Part shown: piece by piece, positions 1-8,559 of the stretch
Layout of the letters: every line of letters begins with the position of its first letter
How positions within the stretch are numbered: position 1 is the stretch's first letter
Origin: an uncultured Lachnospiraceae bacterium
GTDB taxonomy: Bacteria; Bacillota; Clostridia; Lachnospirales; Lachnospiraceae
Length of the DNA: 64,000 nucleotides
Direction: 5' to 3'
Assembly (NCBI GenBank): GCA_947626395.1
Contig: CANQRU010000006.1
Location: forward strand, 51,047-115,046
Notes under the pieces: generated by a model
What the model was told of the DNA's origin: nothing
Database searches by the model: none
What the model saw: the letters and a program-made list of their open reading frames with translations, nothing else
Program-made: the position numbers and the translations under genes

Positions 1-712
1 CGCGGAAGGAATCCAGGAATCCTGCAACTACTTCTTCGCGGAACTGGCCCACCGGCTGTCCACGGATGAGAACGGCGTATATTCCACGGATACCGGCCTT
101 AAGATCATCCAGAGATATGCGGCCATGTTCGGTCTGGATCATACCTCCGGGATCGAGATCGAAGAGAATTCGCCGAGCCTTTCGGACATGGATCCGGAGC
201 GTTCCGCCATGGGACAGGGCACGCACGCCTATACGAATGTCCAGCTGTCGCGCTATGTGACCGCTTTGGCCAACCGGGGCAATGTATTCGAACTGAGCCT
301 GATCGACCATATCACAAGTCCGGACGGCAGTCTGGTACAGGAGTATGTGCCGGAGATATCCAATCACATTAACGTCGCGGAATCCACCTGGGATACGGTT
401 CAGAAGGGCATGAGAAATGTGATCGCCCTCGGTTCCGTAAAGTCGATCTTCAAGGATCTGGAAGTGGATATCGCCGGGAAGACCGGTACGGCCCAGGAGA
501 ACGCCCGCGGCAACCACGCGTTCTTTATTTCCTACGGCCCGTACGCCAATCCTGAGATCAGCGTGACCGTCAATATTCCCTACGGCTACAGTTCCGCGGA
601 AGCGGCGGCCGTGGCAAAGAACGTATACCGGCTCTATTACGGCTATACGGATCTGGATTACATTATGAATACCGGCGCACTCGATGCTACCAACATCGTC
701 GTCGGCGACTAA
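1..712 (+). CDS. mrdA: Penicillin-binding protein 2 (transpeptidase), C-terminal part
   Basis: The reading frame is open from base 2, so the gene begins outside the window and only about 236 C-terminal residues are visible. They belong to a class B PBP transpeptidase domain: the KTG active-site triad lies in the segment AGKTGTAQEN, and the upstream segment GIQESCNYFF is typical of PBP2/SpoVD proteins. The SxxK serine motif must lie before the window. The protein would crosslink peptidoglycan during elongation, anchored by an N-terminal membrane helix. The min genes and rodA follow on the same strand. RodA is the usual glycan polymerase partner of PBP2, which favours PBP2 over the sporulation paralogue SpoVD. 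Confidence 0.85.
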   Translation, partial: AEGIQESCNYFFAELAHRLSTDENGVYSTDTGLKIIQRYAAMFGLDHTSGIEIEENSPSLSDMDPERSAMGQGTHAYTNVQLSRYVTALANRGNVFELSLIDHITSPDGSLVQEYVPEISNHINVAESTWDTVQKGMRNVIALGSVKSIFKDLEVDIAGKTGTAQENARGNHAFFISYGPYANPEISVTVNIPYGYSSAEAAAVAKNVYRLYYGYTDLDYIMNTGALDATNIVVGD

Positions 713-749
713 GCAGTGAGCGGGCAATTATCGAGCAAGGAGGGATACC

Positions 750-1400
750 ATGAAGAATTCAGTAGTGATCAAAAGCAACCGTTCCGGTATGACGGTGATC
801 CTGGATCCTGAGCTGCCTTTTGAACAGCTCCTTCAGGACGTTGCCGTCAAATTCGGAGAGAGCGCCAAGTTCTGGGGATCGGTGCAGATGGCCCTCACAC
901 TCGCCGGCCGGGATCTGTCCCCGGAGGAAGAGTTTGAACTGGTCAATGTGATCACCGGCAATTCCGATATCGAGATCCTGTGCCTGTTGGATCAGGATCT
1001 GGAGCGCACGAGGAAGTGTGAGAAAGCGCTTAACGAGAAGCTGATGGAGATCTCCGCCGCCAGCGGCCAGTTCTACCGCGGCACGCTGAAAGAGGGAGAG
1101 AGCATTGACGCGGAAACCAGCATCGTCGTTATCGGCGACGTGGAGAAAGGCGCGAGGATCATTTCCAAGGGCCATGTGGTAGTGATCGGCGATCTGCGCG
1201 GTTCGGTCGTGGCGGGCCTTTCCGGCAATTCCGACGCGGTCGTAGCCGCCATGGAGATGGCGCCGAGCGCGCTTCGGATCGCGGATTATGAAGTACCCTG
1301 TTCCGCGAAAGGCAAACGGCTCGCGAAAGGCCCGGTGATCGTGAGCATCGTGGACGGGCAGGTCAGTATCAAGAGCATGCGCAAAGGTCTGTTTGGCTGA
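750..1400 (+). CDS. minC: Septum site-determining protein MinC
   Basis: This 216-residue protein has the two-part MinC layout. The N-terminal domain (about residues 1-95) would antagonise FtsZ. After a short linker comes a C-terminal beta-helical domain (about 105-216) with the signature IGDVEKGARIISKGHVVV followed by GDLRGSVVAG, which binds MinD and mediates dimerisation. A strong AAGGAGG site precedes the ATG. It lies 37 bases after the PBP2 gene and before minD and minE, the standard clostridial order. It prevents Z-ring assembly away from midcell together with MinD. Confidence 0.92.
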   Translation: MKNSVVIKSNRSGMTVILDPELPFEQLLQDVAVKFGESAKFWGSVQMALTLAGRDLSPEEEFELVNVITGNSDIEILCLLDQDLERTRKCEKALNEKLMEISAASGQFYRGTLKEGESIDAETSIVVIGDVEKGARIISKGHVVVIGDLRGSVVAGLSGNSDAVVAAMEMAPSALRIADYEVPCSAKGKRLAKGPVIVSIVDGQVSIKSMRKGLFG

Positions 1401-1454
1401 GACGTTTGGCTGAGATAACCAAATTTTTTTAGCAAAAAATATATAAAATACTAC

Positions 1455-1483
1455 TGGAAATCTCCATAAAGATAGGGTAGAAT
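1455..1483 (+). promoter_or_regulatory. Possible sigma-A promoter before minD
   Basis: TGGAAA at 1455-1460 and TAGAAT at 1478-1483 are separated by exactly 17 bases, in an AT-rich gap between minC and minD. The -35 box matches the consensus at 4 of 6 positions, so this is only a moderate call. It would allow minD, minE and rodA to be transcribed apart from minC. Confidence 0.4.
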
Positions 1484-1517
1484 ATCTGTGACAGTCAATT
1501 TTTTGGAGGAATCAGAC

Positions 1518-2309
1518 ATGAGCGAAGTCATCGTTGTTACCTCCGGAAAAGGCGGGGTGGGTAAGACCACAACCTCTGCCAACATTGGGACAGGCCTGGC
1601 GATCTTAGGCAAGCGCACCGTGATGATCGATACGGACATCGGACTGCGCAACCTGGACGTCGTCATGGGGCTGGAGAACCGGATCGTTTATAATCTGGTC
1701 GATGTGGTAGAGGGGAACTGCAGAATGAAGCAGGCCCTGATTAGAGACAAGAGATACCCGAACCTGTATTTACTCCCTTCGGCACAGACCAGGGACAAAT
1801 CGGCGGTCAACCCGGAACAGATGATGAAGCTGGTGGAGGATCTGCAGGACGATTTCGATTACATACTGCTTGACTGCCCGGCCGGGATCGAGCAGGGCTT
1901 CAAAAACGCCGTGGCGGGCGCCGACCGGGCTCTGGTGGTAACGACGCCGGAAGTATCCGCCATACGCGACGCCGACCGCATCATCGGCCTTCTTGATGCA
2001 GGACAGATGCGCAGTATCCATCTGATCGTTAACCGTGTGCGTCACGATATGGTGCGCCGGGGAGATATGATGTCGGTGGACGACGTCATGGATATCCTGG
2101 CCGTGCCGCTCATCGGAGCCGTTCCTGACGATGAAGCGATCGTGATCTCCACGAATCAGGGGGAACCGCTGGCCGGTACGGATACCGCGGCCGGACAGGC
2201 TTTCCTGGATATCTGCCGGCGTCTGCTGGGAGAAGACGTACCGCTGACTCTTCCGAACGTGTCGTACGGTCTTTTGGGCCGTCTGGCCGGACTTCTTAAG
2301 AGGGCGTAG
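1518..2309 (+). CDS. minD: Septum site-determining ATPase MinD
   Basis: MinD is a membrane-binding ATPase that recruits MinC and is released by MinE. The 263-residue sequence has the deviant Walker A motif SGKGGVGKTTT at about residues 8-18, the switch segment VMIDTDIGLRNLDVVMGLE, and a Walker B-type LLDCPAGIE. The C-terminus ends with the amphipathic membrane-targeting segment YGLLGRLAGLLKRA. I chose the ATG at 1518 because GGAGGA lies seven bases upstream and the family starts just before this Walker motif. A start at 1488 would add ten unlikely residues. minE follows after ten bases. Confidence 0.95.
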   Translation: MSEVIVVTSGKGGVGKTTTSANIGTGLAILGKRTVMIDTDIGLRNLDVVMGLENRIVYNLVDVVEGNCRMKQALIRDKRYPNLYLLPSAQTRDKSAVNPEQMMKLVEDLQDDFDYILLDCPAGIEQGFKNAVAGADRALVVTTPEVSAIRDADRIIGLLDAGQMRSIHLIVNRVRHDMVRRGDMMSVDDVMDILAVPLIGAVPDDEAIVISTNQGEPLAGTDTAAGQAFLDICRRLLGEDVPLTLPNVSYGLLGRLAGLLKRA

Positions 2310-2319
2310 GAGGTGCGTC

Positions 2320-2619
2320 ATGAGAGGCAGACGTACCGCCGTACTCAGGAAGAAGCGGTCGGGAGCGATCGCCGCCAGGCGTCTGAAATTCCTGCTTACA
2401 GCGGATCAGACCGGAATTCCGCCTGAAGTGCTGGCGATGCTCCGCGGCGATATCTGCCGCGTCATATCCAGATATGTGGATGTCGACGCATCGGGGATGG
2501 AACTCCGCGTCAGATGCAGTCACGGTGAATCACCCGGAGAGGAAACCGCGGACAGTCCTGCGGTGCTATATACCGCGATACCGGTAAGGAACCTCAGACT
2601 TAAGGGGACCATTACATGA
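2320..2619 (+). CDS. minE: Cell division topological specificity factor MinE
   Basis: This 99-residue protein matches MinE in size, position and sequence. The anti-MinCD helix region (about residues 18-35, RRLKFLLTADQTG) precedes the dimerisation core with DICRVISRYVDVD. MinE stimulates MinD ATPase activity and makes the Min proteins oscillate. Its presence indicates a pole-to-pole system rather than the DivIVA-tethered form of Bacillus. An AGGAGGTG site precedes the ATG. The stop codon overlaps the rodA start by four bases, which suggests translational coupling. The extreme N-terminus is unusually basic (RGRRTAVLRKKR). Confidence 0.88.
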   Translation: MRGRRTAVLRKKRSGAIAARRLKFLLTADQTGIPPEVLAMLRGDICRVISRYVDVDASGMELRVRCSHGESPGEETADSPAVLYTAIPVRNLRLKGTIT

Positions 2620-3740
2620 CATTTTTGGATTATAATTTTCGAAGATACAATTTCCGTCTGCTTCTGTATATGATCGTACTGAGCGTGATCGGCCTTATGG
2701 CGATCTACAGTGCCACCAACCAGAACCAGGCTACGGTCAATAAACAGCTCATGGGAATAGGAGTCGGGCTGGCGATCGCGCTTGTGCTGTCGCTGATTGA
2801 TTATCACTGGATCCTGTCTTTCCATATACTGATCTACCTTGCGTGCGTGGCGTTTCTGGCCGCTGTGATCCTCTTCGGACGAAGCCGCGGGATCTCGACC
2901 CGCTGGCTTCAGCTTCCGGTCATCGGACAGATCCAGCCGTCGGAGTTCGTCAAGATCGGGATCATTCTGTTCTTCTCCTGGTATTTTGAACGATACCGGG
3001 AGAAGATGAACCGGATCGCCGTGGTATTCGCAGCCGCAGCCCTGTTCGCGGTTCCGGCGGTCCTGATCTACAAGCAGCCGAATCTGTCCACGCTGATCGT
3101 GATGACGATCGTAGTGGCCGCCATTGTATTCTCAGCGGGGATCAGCTACCGTTGGATCCTGGGAGTGCTGGCTGTAGCCATACCGGCCGTGTTCCTGCTG
3201 TTTTATCTGCTTCAGAAGGGAATGATCCCGTTCCTGGAGCAGTATCAGGCGAACCGGATCCTGTCCTGGCAGAATCCGGAGCTCTATTCCGAGACCTATT
3301 ACCAGCAGGAGAATTCCATTATGGCGATCGGGTCCGGGCAGCTGTGGGGCAAGGGATGGAACAATACCGGTATCCTTTCCGTCAAGGCCGGCAACTTCCT
3401 GGTAGAAGAGCAGAATGATTTTATCTTTGCCATTATCGGGGAAGAGTTTGGATTTGTTGGATCTCTGGTCGTCATCGGCCTGTATCTTATTTTGGTTTAC
3501 GAATGCCTGCTTATGGCCATGAGGGCGTCCGATCTTTCGGGCCGCATGATCTGCGTGGGTATGGCGACTCTGCTTGGTTTCCAGAGCTTCGCCAATATCG
3601 CGGTGGCTACGGCCATCTTTCCCAACACAGGTCTGCCGCTTCCGTTTATCAGTTCCGGTGTAAGCTCTCTTCTGAGTCTGTTCATCGGTATGGGTATCGT
3701 TCTCAACGTGGGACTGCAGCGCAAGTACAACAACGAATAA
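2616..3740 (+). CDS. rodA: Rod-shape peptidoglycan polymerase RodA (SEDS family)
   Basis: This is a 374-residue polytopic membrane protein of the FtsW/RodA/SpoVE family with about ten hydrophobic segments. Family signatures include the extracellular segment with WQNPE, the stretch GSGQLWGKGWN, and the C-terminal FPNTGLPLPFISSG block. SEDS proteins polymerise glycan strands from lipid II together with a class B PBP, here probably the PBP2 at the left edge of the window. The ATG overlaps the minE stop. RodA rather than FtsW is preferred because of the length and the neighbourhood of mrdA and min. Confidence 0.9.
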   Translation: MTFLDYNFRRYNFRLLLYMIVLSVIGLMAIYSATNQNQATVNKQLMGIGVGLAIALVLSLIDYHWILSFHILIYLACVAFLAAVILFGRSRGISTRWLQLPVIGQIQPSEFVKIGIILFFSWYFERYREKMNRIAVVFAAAALFAVPAVLIYKQPNLSTLIVMTIVVAAIVFSAGISYRWILGVLAVAIPAVFLLFYLLQKGMIPFLEQYQANRILSWQNPELYSETYYQQENSIMAIGSGQLWGKGWNNTGILSVKAGNFLVEEQNDFIFAIIGEEFGFVGSLVVIGLYLILVYECLLMAMRASDLSGRMICVGMATLLGFQSFANIAVATAIFPNTGLPLPFISSGVSSLLSLFIGMGIVLNVGLQRKYNNE

Positions 3741-3753
3741 AGGAGGAGTGTAC

Positions 3754-4149
3754 ATGAATGTAGGTTTGATCGCACATGATTCCAAGAAGAAACTGATGCA
3801 GAACTTCTGTATCGCCTACAGGGGTACCTTAAGCAAACATTCCCTTTACGCCACCGGGACTACCGGACGGCTTATCGAGGAAGTGACGAATCTGAACGTT
3901 CATAAGTATCTGGCCGGACACCTTGGCGGTGCGGAACAGATGTGTACAGACATTGAACAGGATCAGCTCGATCTGGTGATCTTCTTCCGTGAACCCGTAT
4001 CCCCCAAGAGGACGGATCCGGACGGAAGCAGTATCATCCGGATGTGCGACCTTCACAATATACCAGTCGCTACCAATCTGGCTACCGGCGAGCTTCTCGT
4101 CAAGGCGCTGGAACATGGCGATCTGGAATGGCGGGAGATGTACAAATAA
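3754..4149 (+). CDS. mgsA: Methylglyoxal synthase
   Basis: The 131-residue protein matches methylglyoxal synthase over its whole length: the N-terminal VGLIAHDSKK, the substrate loop ATGTTG, the segment SGPLGGDQQ-like HLGGAEQMCTD, and FFREPVSP with the family aspartate nearby. It converts dihydroxyacetone phosphate to methylglyoxal and phosphate, a glycolytic bypass used under phosphate limitation. The ATG at 3754 lies seven bases after AGGAGG. A GTG at 3748 would overlap the ribosome binding site and is less likely. The gene follows rodA by 13 bases and is probably in the same operon. Confidence 0.93.
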   Translation: MNVGLIAHDSKKKLMQNFCIAYRGTLSKHSLYATGTTGRLIEEVTNLNVHKYLAGHLGGAEQMCTDIEQDQLDLVIFFREPVSPKRTDPDGSSIIRMCDLHNIPVATNLATGELLVKALEHGDLEWREMYK

Positions 4150-4189
4150 TCCGCCGGCAACCATTCGCGGCGGTCGGGAGGTCTATTTG

Positions 4190-5203
4190 ATGGATATTCA
4201 CAGCGGCAGGCGGCATACCGCGATCCGCGCTGTTCTCGTGTGCGCGTTTCTGGTGGTTCCGCTATCTGTAACCGGCTGCGGAGAGAGGAAATTCGAGGAT
4301 CCGTATCTGTTTGAAGACAGGAGCATGGAACTGACCGACATACTGCCGGAAGGCGGTTCCGCGGAGGAAGGTTCCGGATACGGAGAATTATTTGCTTCGG
4401 ATCTGTGCGTCGTGATGGACGAAGGGGCCTACGACTCCGGCGAGATCACCGCCGAAGCGGGCGCTGTTTTCGATCTGTCTTCCCGGGAGACGCTTTACAG
4501 CAAGAACGCGTTCGAGCGCCTGTATCCGGCCAGCATCACGAAAGTTATGACCGCGATCCTGGCGATCCGGTACGGCAATCTGTCAGACATGGTAACCGTG
4601 ACGGAGGACGCGGTGATCACAGAGCCCGGCGCATCCCTTTGCGGGATCAGACCGGGTGACCGGCTGACCCTGGAACAGCTCCTGTACGGTCTGATGCTTC
4701 CGTCGGGCAATGATGCCGGCGCGGCCATTGCCGTACATATTGCGGGAAGCATCGAGGCGTTTGCGGATATGATGAACCGGGAAGCCCGCGCGCTCGGCGC
4801 GGTGGACACGCATTTCGTGAATCCGCACGGCCTTACGGATGAGAACCATTACACGACGGCTTACGATCTGTATCTGATCTATAAGGAAGCGCTGACGCTT
4901 CCGGAATTCCGCGAGATCACCGGCACCGTATCGTACGACGCTTCCTATGTGGACGCGTCCGGAGCAGCCGTAGAGAAGACATGGAGCGGCACCAACATGT
5001 ATATGCTTGGAAAGCGCGATACCCCCGGAGGCCTTACTGTTTTTTCCAGCAAGACCGGCACTACCCAGGCGGCGGGAAGCTGTCTGATCATGGCGACGCG
5101 GGATACGGACGGCGGAGAGTATATTTCCGTGGTTCTGAAGTCCGAAGACAGAAGCAGTCTCTATGATAACATGACAAAGTTAATTTCCAAGATTGACAAT
5201 TAG
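4190..5203 (+). CDS. D-alanyl-D-alanine carboxypeptidase, lipoprotein (S11 family)
   Basis: A class C penicillin-binding protein that trims the terminal D-alanine from peptidoglycan stem peptides. The mature protein carries the three catalytic motifs in order: SITK, SGN in LMLPSGNDAG, and KTG in SSKTGTTQAAG. The N-terminus is a basic stretch followed by a hydrophobic segment ending in the lipobox VTGC with Cys30, so it is probably lipid-anchored rather than held by a C-terminal amphipathic helix. The ATG at 4190 follows GGGAGG. The frame is open further upstream, but a longer start would run into mgsA. Related to DacA/DacF. Confidence 0.88.
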   Translation: MDIHSGRRHTAIRAVLVCAFLVVPLSVTGCGERKFEDPYLFEDRSMELTDILPEGGSAEEGSGYGELFASDLCVVMDEGAYDSGEITAEAGAVFDLSSRETLYSKNAFERLYPASITKVMTAILAIRYGNLSDMVTVTEDAVITEPGASLCGIRPGDRLTLEQLLYGLMLPSGNDAGAAIAVHIAGSIEAFADMMNREARALGAVDTHFVNPHGLTDENHYTTAYDLYLIYKEALTLPEFREITGTVSYDASYVDASGAAVEKTWSGTNMYMLGKRDTPGGLTVFSSKTGTTQAAGSCLIMATRDTDGGEYISVVLKSEDRSSLYDNMTKLISKIDN

Positions 5204-5206
5204 TGA

Positions 5207-5235
5207 TTGCCTTTTCGGACGAGATATACTATAAT
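5207..5235 (+). promoter_or_regulatory. Sigma-A promoter for the small P-loop gene
   Basis: TTGCCT at 5207-5212, 17 bases, then a perfect TATAAT at 5230-5235, in the 88-base gap after the carboxypeptidase gene. The distance to the start codon at 5292 leaves a leader of about 50 bases with a GGAGG site. Confidence 0.7.
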
Positions 5236-5291
5236 TGAACTGAAAATAAATAACTTTTTATACAAACCTATCACTCAAGGAGGACAAACAC

Positions 5292-5711
5292 ATGGTGCAG
5301 ATTATCGCAGGCGACAAGGGAAAGGGCAAGACCAAGTATCTGCTGGACAAGGCCAATGCGGCGATCAAGGAAGCGAAAGGCTCCATCGTTTATCTGGATA
5401 AAAGTTCCAAGCATATGTATGAGCTGAACAACAAGATCCGTCTGATCAACGTCAAAGGATTCGATATTAACGACAGTTCGGGGTTCCTCGGATTCGTCAG
5501 CGGGATCATCTCTCAGGATCATGATCTGGAGATCATGTTCTTAGACAGCTTTTTGAAGCTTGCCTGCCTGGAAGGCCAGGATATCACAGAAACCGTGAAC
5601 GCGCTGGAGCAGATCGGCGAGAAGTTCCATGTAACATTTGTTCTGAGCGTATCCCGGGACGCGGACGCGCTGCCGGACAGCATGAAAGAGAAGATTACGA
5701 TCTCCCTGTAG
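5292..5711 (+). CDS. Small P-loop nucleotide-binding protein of unknown function
   Basis: 139 residues. The N-terminus has a Walker A-like motif, AGDKGKGKTKYLL, at residues 6-18, and the middle has a hydrophobic strand ending in acidic residues (LEIMFLDSFL) that may serve as Walker B. No membrane segment or signal peptide is seen, so it is probably cytosolic. Similar small proteins in clostridia are often labelled PilT-like, but it is far too short for a PilT motor and I do not adopt that name. It has its own promoter and is followed by a terminator-like hairpin, so it may be expressed as a single gene. Confidence 0.7.
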   Translation: MVQIIAGDKGKGKTKYLLDKANAAIKEAKGSIVYLDKSSKHMYELNNKIRLINVKGFDINDSSGFLGFVSGIISQDHDLEIMFLDSFLKLACLEGQDITETVNALEQIGEKFHVTFVLSVSRDADALPDSMKEKITISL

Positions 5712-5746
5712 GAGACCGACAGTCATAAGATATTTACATGATACTT

Positions 5747-5773
5747 AAGAGCCTGCCAAGCCAGGCTCTTTTT
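5747..5773 (+). terminator. Rho-independent terminator after the P-loop gene
   Basis: The stem AAGAGCCTG (5747-5755) pairs with CAGGCTCTT (5762-5770), with a six-base loop and TTTTT running through 5773. It lies 36 bases after the stop codon and just before the ribosome binding site of the next gene, so it could also act as a partial attenuator. Confidence 0.75.
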
Positions 5774-5789
5774 GAGGAGAACCGGTTCC

Positions 5790-7187
5790 ATGGCGAAGAA
5801 GAACAAGAAGATAGTCAAATACCGCCGTCCTTTGCAGATCAATATCGGAATGATCATATTTTTCGTTATTTTTCTGTACCTGGCTTTTTATGTCTATCAG
5901 TATTGTACCCGGGACAAAGTTCAGCCCTATGAAGTGACGGAAGGGTCGATCGCGAGCGACCGTAATTTTACCGGCATCGTTCTTCGGGATGAAACAACCG
6001 AATACGCGGATCAGAGCGGATACATCAATTATTATATCCGCGAAGGAAAGCGGGCAGCCGCAGGGACAAGCATCTATTCCATGGATGAAACCGGAGAGGC
6101 CGCGAAGCTTATGGAGGAGAACGCCGCCGCGGAACAGCTGTCTGAGGAAGATGTGATCAGCGTCAAGAAAGCGCTGTCGGCATTCAGCCTGTCCTATTCG
6201 GATATGGATTTCAGTCAGGTCTATGATTCCAGGTATTCCCTGGATGCCATGGTCATGGAGTACGCGAATTTCAATGCAGCCAACGCGGATGAACAGCTGG
6301 CCGAACAGTTAGGGGGCAATTTCTCCCAGATCCATACTCCGGTCAGCGGCGTGATCTCTTATTCGATCGACGGTTTCGAGGATCTGGACGCTTCCCAGAT
6401 CTCGGAAAGCAGCTTTGACCGAAGCCAGTACAGCCGGGCCATCACCCATGCGGGCGATCTGGTAGAGCAGGGAACGCCGATCTATAAGGTCATCACCGAT
6501 GATAACTGGTCGCTGGTGTTTCCTCTGTCAGAGACTGATGTGACGGACTTCCGGGACCTCACTTCGCTCACAGTGCGTTTCCCGGGACACGATCTTACGA
6601 CCAGCGGCAGTTTCTCCATGATCAGCGGAGCAGACGGCAATCCTTACGGCAAGCTCGATTTCAACCGATATATGGTGCAGTTCATTTCCGAGCGTTATCT
6701 GGATTTTCAGGTGATCATGGAGGTGGCCCAGGGGCTTAAGATCCCTGTCAGTTCCGTCACCTCGAAGAACTTCTATCTTGTTCCCGTCACCTATCTGACG
6801 ACAGGCGGCGATACGGATCAGGAAGGCTTTAATAAGGAGATCTACACGGAGAGCGGTACACTGGTGGATTTTGTGCCGGCGACGATCTACTATTCCACGG
6901 ATGAATTCTACTATATAGACACCGCGGAAGACGCGGAGATACATGCCGGAGATTATCTGGTCAAGCCGAATTCCTCCGACCGCTTCCAGGTGGGACAGAC
7001 GGCCTCGCTTCAGGGCGTTTACAATATCAACCGCGGATATTCGGTATTCAAGCAGATCGAGATCCTTGCCCAGAATAACGAATTCTATACGGTTAAGAAG
7101 GGAACCAGCTACGGCCTGAGCGTCTACGATCATATTGTTCTGGACGCCTCTACCGTGGCGGGCGAAGATCAGCTGATCTATCAATAA
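5790..7187 (+). CDS. HlyD-like membrane-anchored protein
   Basis: This 465-residue protein has a basic N-terminus, one transmembrane helix at about residues 17-36 (GMIIFFVIFLYLAFYVYQY), and a large extracytoplasmic part. The segment IHTPVSGVISYSIDGFE and the later GDLVEQGTPIYKVI resemble the biotinyl/lipoyl-like hairpins of HlyD adaptors. Its transport partner is not present here. The ATG at 5790 follows TGAGGAGA by nine bases; the upstream TTG at 5772 lies inside the hairpin tail. It stands 13 bases before the YggS gene and sepF, suggesting an operon linked to envelope or division functions. The function is inferred from fold features only. Confidence 0.65.
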   Translation: MAKKNKKIVKYRRPLQINIGMIIFFVIFLYLAFYVYQYCTRDKVQPYEVTEGSIASDRNFTGIVLRDETTEYADQSGYINYYIREGKRAAAGTSIYSMDETGEAAKLMEENAAAEQLSEEDVISVKKALSAFSLSYSDMDFSQVYDSRYSLDAMVMEYANFNAANADEQLAEQLGGNFSQIHTPVSGVISYSIDGFEDLDASQISESSFDRSQYSRAITHAGDLVEQGTPIYKVITDDNWSLVFPLSETDVTDFRDLTSLTVRFPGHDLTTSGSFSMISGADGNPYGKLDFNRYMVQFISERYLDFQVIMEVAQGLKIPVSSVTSKNFYLVPVTYLTTGGDTDQEGFNKEIYTESGTLVDFVPATIYYSTDEFYYIDTAEDAEIHAGDYLVKPNSSDRFQVGQTASLQGVYNINRGYSVFKQIEILAQNNEFYTVKKGTSYGLSVYDHIVLDASTVAGEDQLIYQ

Positions 7188-7200
7188 GGGAGTACAGGAA

Positions 7201-7899
7201 ATGGTTGCGGAACGATATCATGAGATTCAGAAAAGAGTGGAGGCTGCCTGCGCAAGAGCAGGGCGGAGGACGTCGGATGTTACCCTGATCGCCGTCAGCA
7301 AGACGAAGCCTGTCGAGATGCTGAAAGAAGCTTATGCGGCGGGAGCCAGGGATTTCGGGGAGAATAAGGTTCAGGAAATCCTGGAGAAATCCCCGGCGCT
7401 TCCCGAAGATATACGATGGCATATGATCGGTCATCTTCAGACGAATAAGGTACGTCAGACGGTCGGCAGGGCCTGCCTGATCCACTCTGTCGATTCCGTA
7501 AAGCTGGCCCGTGAGATCGAAAAAGAAGCGGCTAAGCACAATATGCAGATGCCAGTTCTCCTGGAAGTCAATGTGGCCAAAGAAGAAAGCAAATTCGGTT
7601 TCTATCTGGAGGATACGGAAGCCGCCCTGCGCGAAATAGCCGCATTTCCCCATGTGAATATACAGGGACTTATGACGATCGCGCCGTTCGTGGAGAATCC
7701 GGAAGAAAACCGGCAAATTTTTCGGGAATTGTATCAATTTTTTATTGACATCAAAAGCAAAAACGTCGATAATGTTAATATGAATGTTCTCTCCATGGGT
7801 ATGACCGGAGATTTTGAAGTTGCGATCGAAGAGGGCGCTACCATGGTGAGAGTAGGCACCGGAATTTTCGGTGAACGACAAATAAGGGAGAATATTTAG
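7201..7899 (+). CDS. YggS/YlmE-family pyridoxal phosphate homeostasis protein
   Basis: 232 residues forming a single TIM-barrel PLP-binding protein. The Schiff-base lysine lies in AVSKTKPVEML near residue 37. Family segments include FGENKVQEI, WHMIGHLQTNKVR, and the C-terminal SMGMTGDFEVAIEEGATMVRVG phosphate-binding region. Family members have no known catalytic reaction and tune the PLP supply. Placement directly before sepF is the ylmE-sepF order of Firmicutes division clusters. Confidence 0.92.
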   Translation: MVAERYHEIQKRVEAACARAGRRTSDVTLIAVSKTKPVEMLKEAYAAGARDFGENKVQEILEKSPALPEDIRWHMIGHLQTNKVRQTVGRACLIHSVDSVKLAREIEKEAAKHNMQMPVLLEVNVAKEESKFGFYLEDTEAALREIAAFPHVNIQGLMTIAPFVENPEENRQIFRELYQFFIDIKSKNVDNVNMNVLSMGMTGDFEVAIEEGATMVRVGTGIFGERQIRENI

Positions 7900-7901
7900 A
7901 G

Positions 7902-8432
7902 ATGGGTGTTTTTGGTAAATTTATGGACAGCATTCGGCTGCGCGACAATGAAGATGACGATTATTTTCTGGATGATGACTATGAGGAAGATGAGAAGCCC
8001 GCGAAGAAGAGTCTGTTCGGAGGCGGAAGCCGTCAGGATGACGACTACTACGATGATATAGAAGAGGAAGAACCGCCCAAGCCCCGTTTCTTAGGAAGCA
8101 GCCGGTCCGCCAAGGTAGTTCCGATGAAGCAGCGTTCCATGGAGGTTTCCATGGTGAAGCCGACGTCCATCGAAGACGCCAAGGAGATCTGCGATTATCT
8201 GCTGGCAGGCAAAGCAGTCGTCCTGAATATGGAGGGGCTGCAGACCGAAGTCGCGCAGAGGATCATCGATTTTACTTCCGGCGCTACCTACTCCATGAAC
8301 GGCAACCTGCAGAAGATATCCAACTATATTTTCATTGCTACGCCTGAGTCGGTAGAACTTTCCGGCGATTTTCAGGATCTGTTAGGCAGCGGAAGCAGCA
8401 TGGATATTTCCGGATTGAATTTCCGGATCTGA
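7902..8432 (+). CDS. sepF: Cell division protein SepF
   Basis: 176 residues. The N-terminus (MGVFGKFMDSIRL) is the amphipathic membrane-binding helix. A long acidic linker rich in Asp, Glu and Tyr spans about residues 15-60. The C-terminal beta-alpha-beta core (about 80-170) has EDAKEICDYLLAGKAVVLNMEG and the dimer/polymer face with FTSGATYSMNG. SepF tethers FtsZ to the membrane and shapes the septum. It starts two bases after the YggS stop codon. Confidence 0.92.
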   Translation: MGVFGKFMDSIRLRDNEDDDYFLDDDYEEDEKPAKKSLFGGGSRQDDDYYDDIEEEEPPKPRFLGSSRSAKVVPMKQRSMEVSMVKPTSIEDAKEICDYLLAGKAVVLNMEGLQTEVAQRIIDFTSGATYSMNGNLQKISNYIFIATPESVELSGDFQDLLGSGSSMDISGLNFRI

Positions 8433-8448
8433 TAGGACAGGAATTTAT

Positions 8449-8519
8449 AGCAGGCATTCCCTTGTCTGTGATCCTGCCGCAAGGCAGCAGAACCGATAGG
8501 GTGGAGTGTCTGCTTTTTT
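8449..8519 (+). terminator. Branched hairpin with U-tract between sepF and aroB
   Basis: AGCAGGCATTCC (8449-8460) can pair with GGAGTGTCTGCT (8503-8514) as a 12-base-pair stem with two G-U pairs, followed directly by a six-base T run. The enclosed 42 bases hold a second hairpin, CTGCC-GCAA-GGCAG (8474-8487), capped by a GNRA tetraloop. It works as a terminator for sepF. The large internal part is more elaborate than a simple terminator needs, so a cis-regulatory RNA for aroB is possible. I do not recognise it as a known riboswitch class. Confidence 0.65.
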
Positions 8520-8559
8520 GTATCACTGGCAAATAATTACAGGAAGGTATTTTCATAAT

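Noticed and set aside
5292..5711. PilT-like twitching motility ATPase label
   Set aside because: The 139-residue protein has a P-loop but no Asp/His boxes and no second domain, and no pilus genes are nearby.
8488..8519. T-box antiterminator before aroB
   Set aside because: The stretch AGGGTGGA is only part of the T-box core, and no specifier loop or long leader is present.
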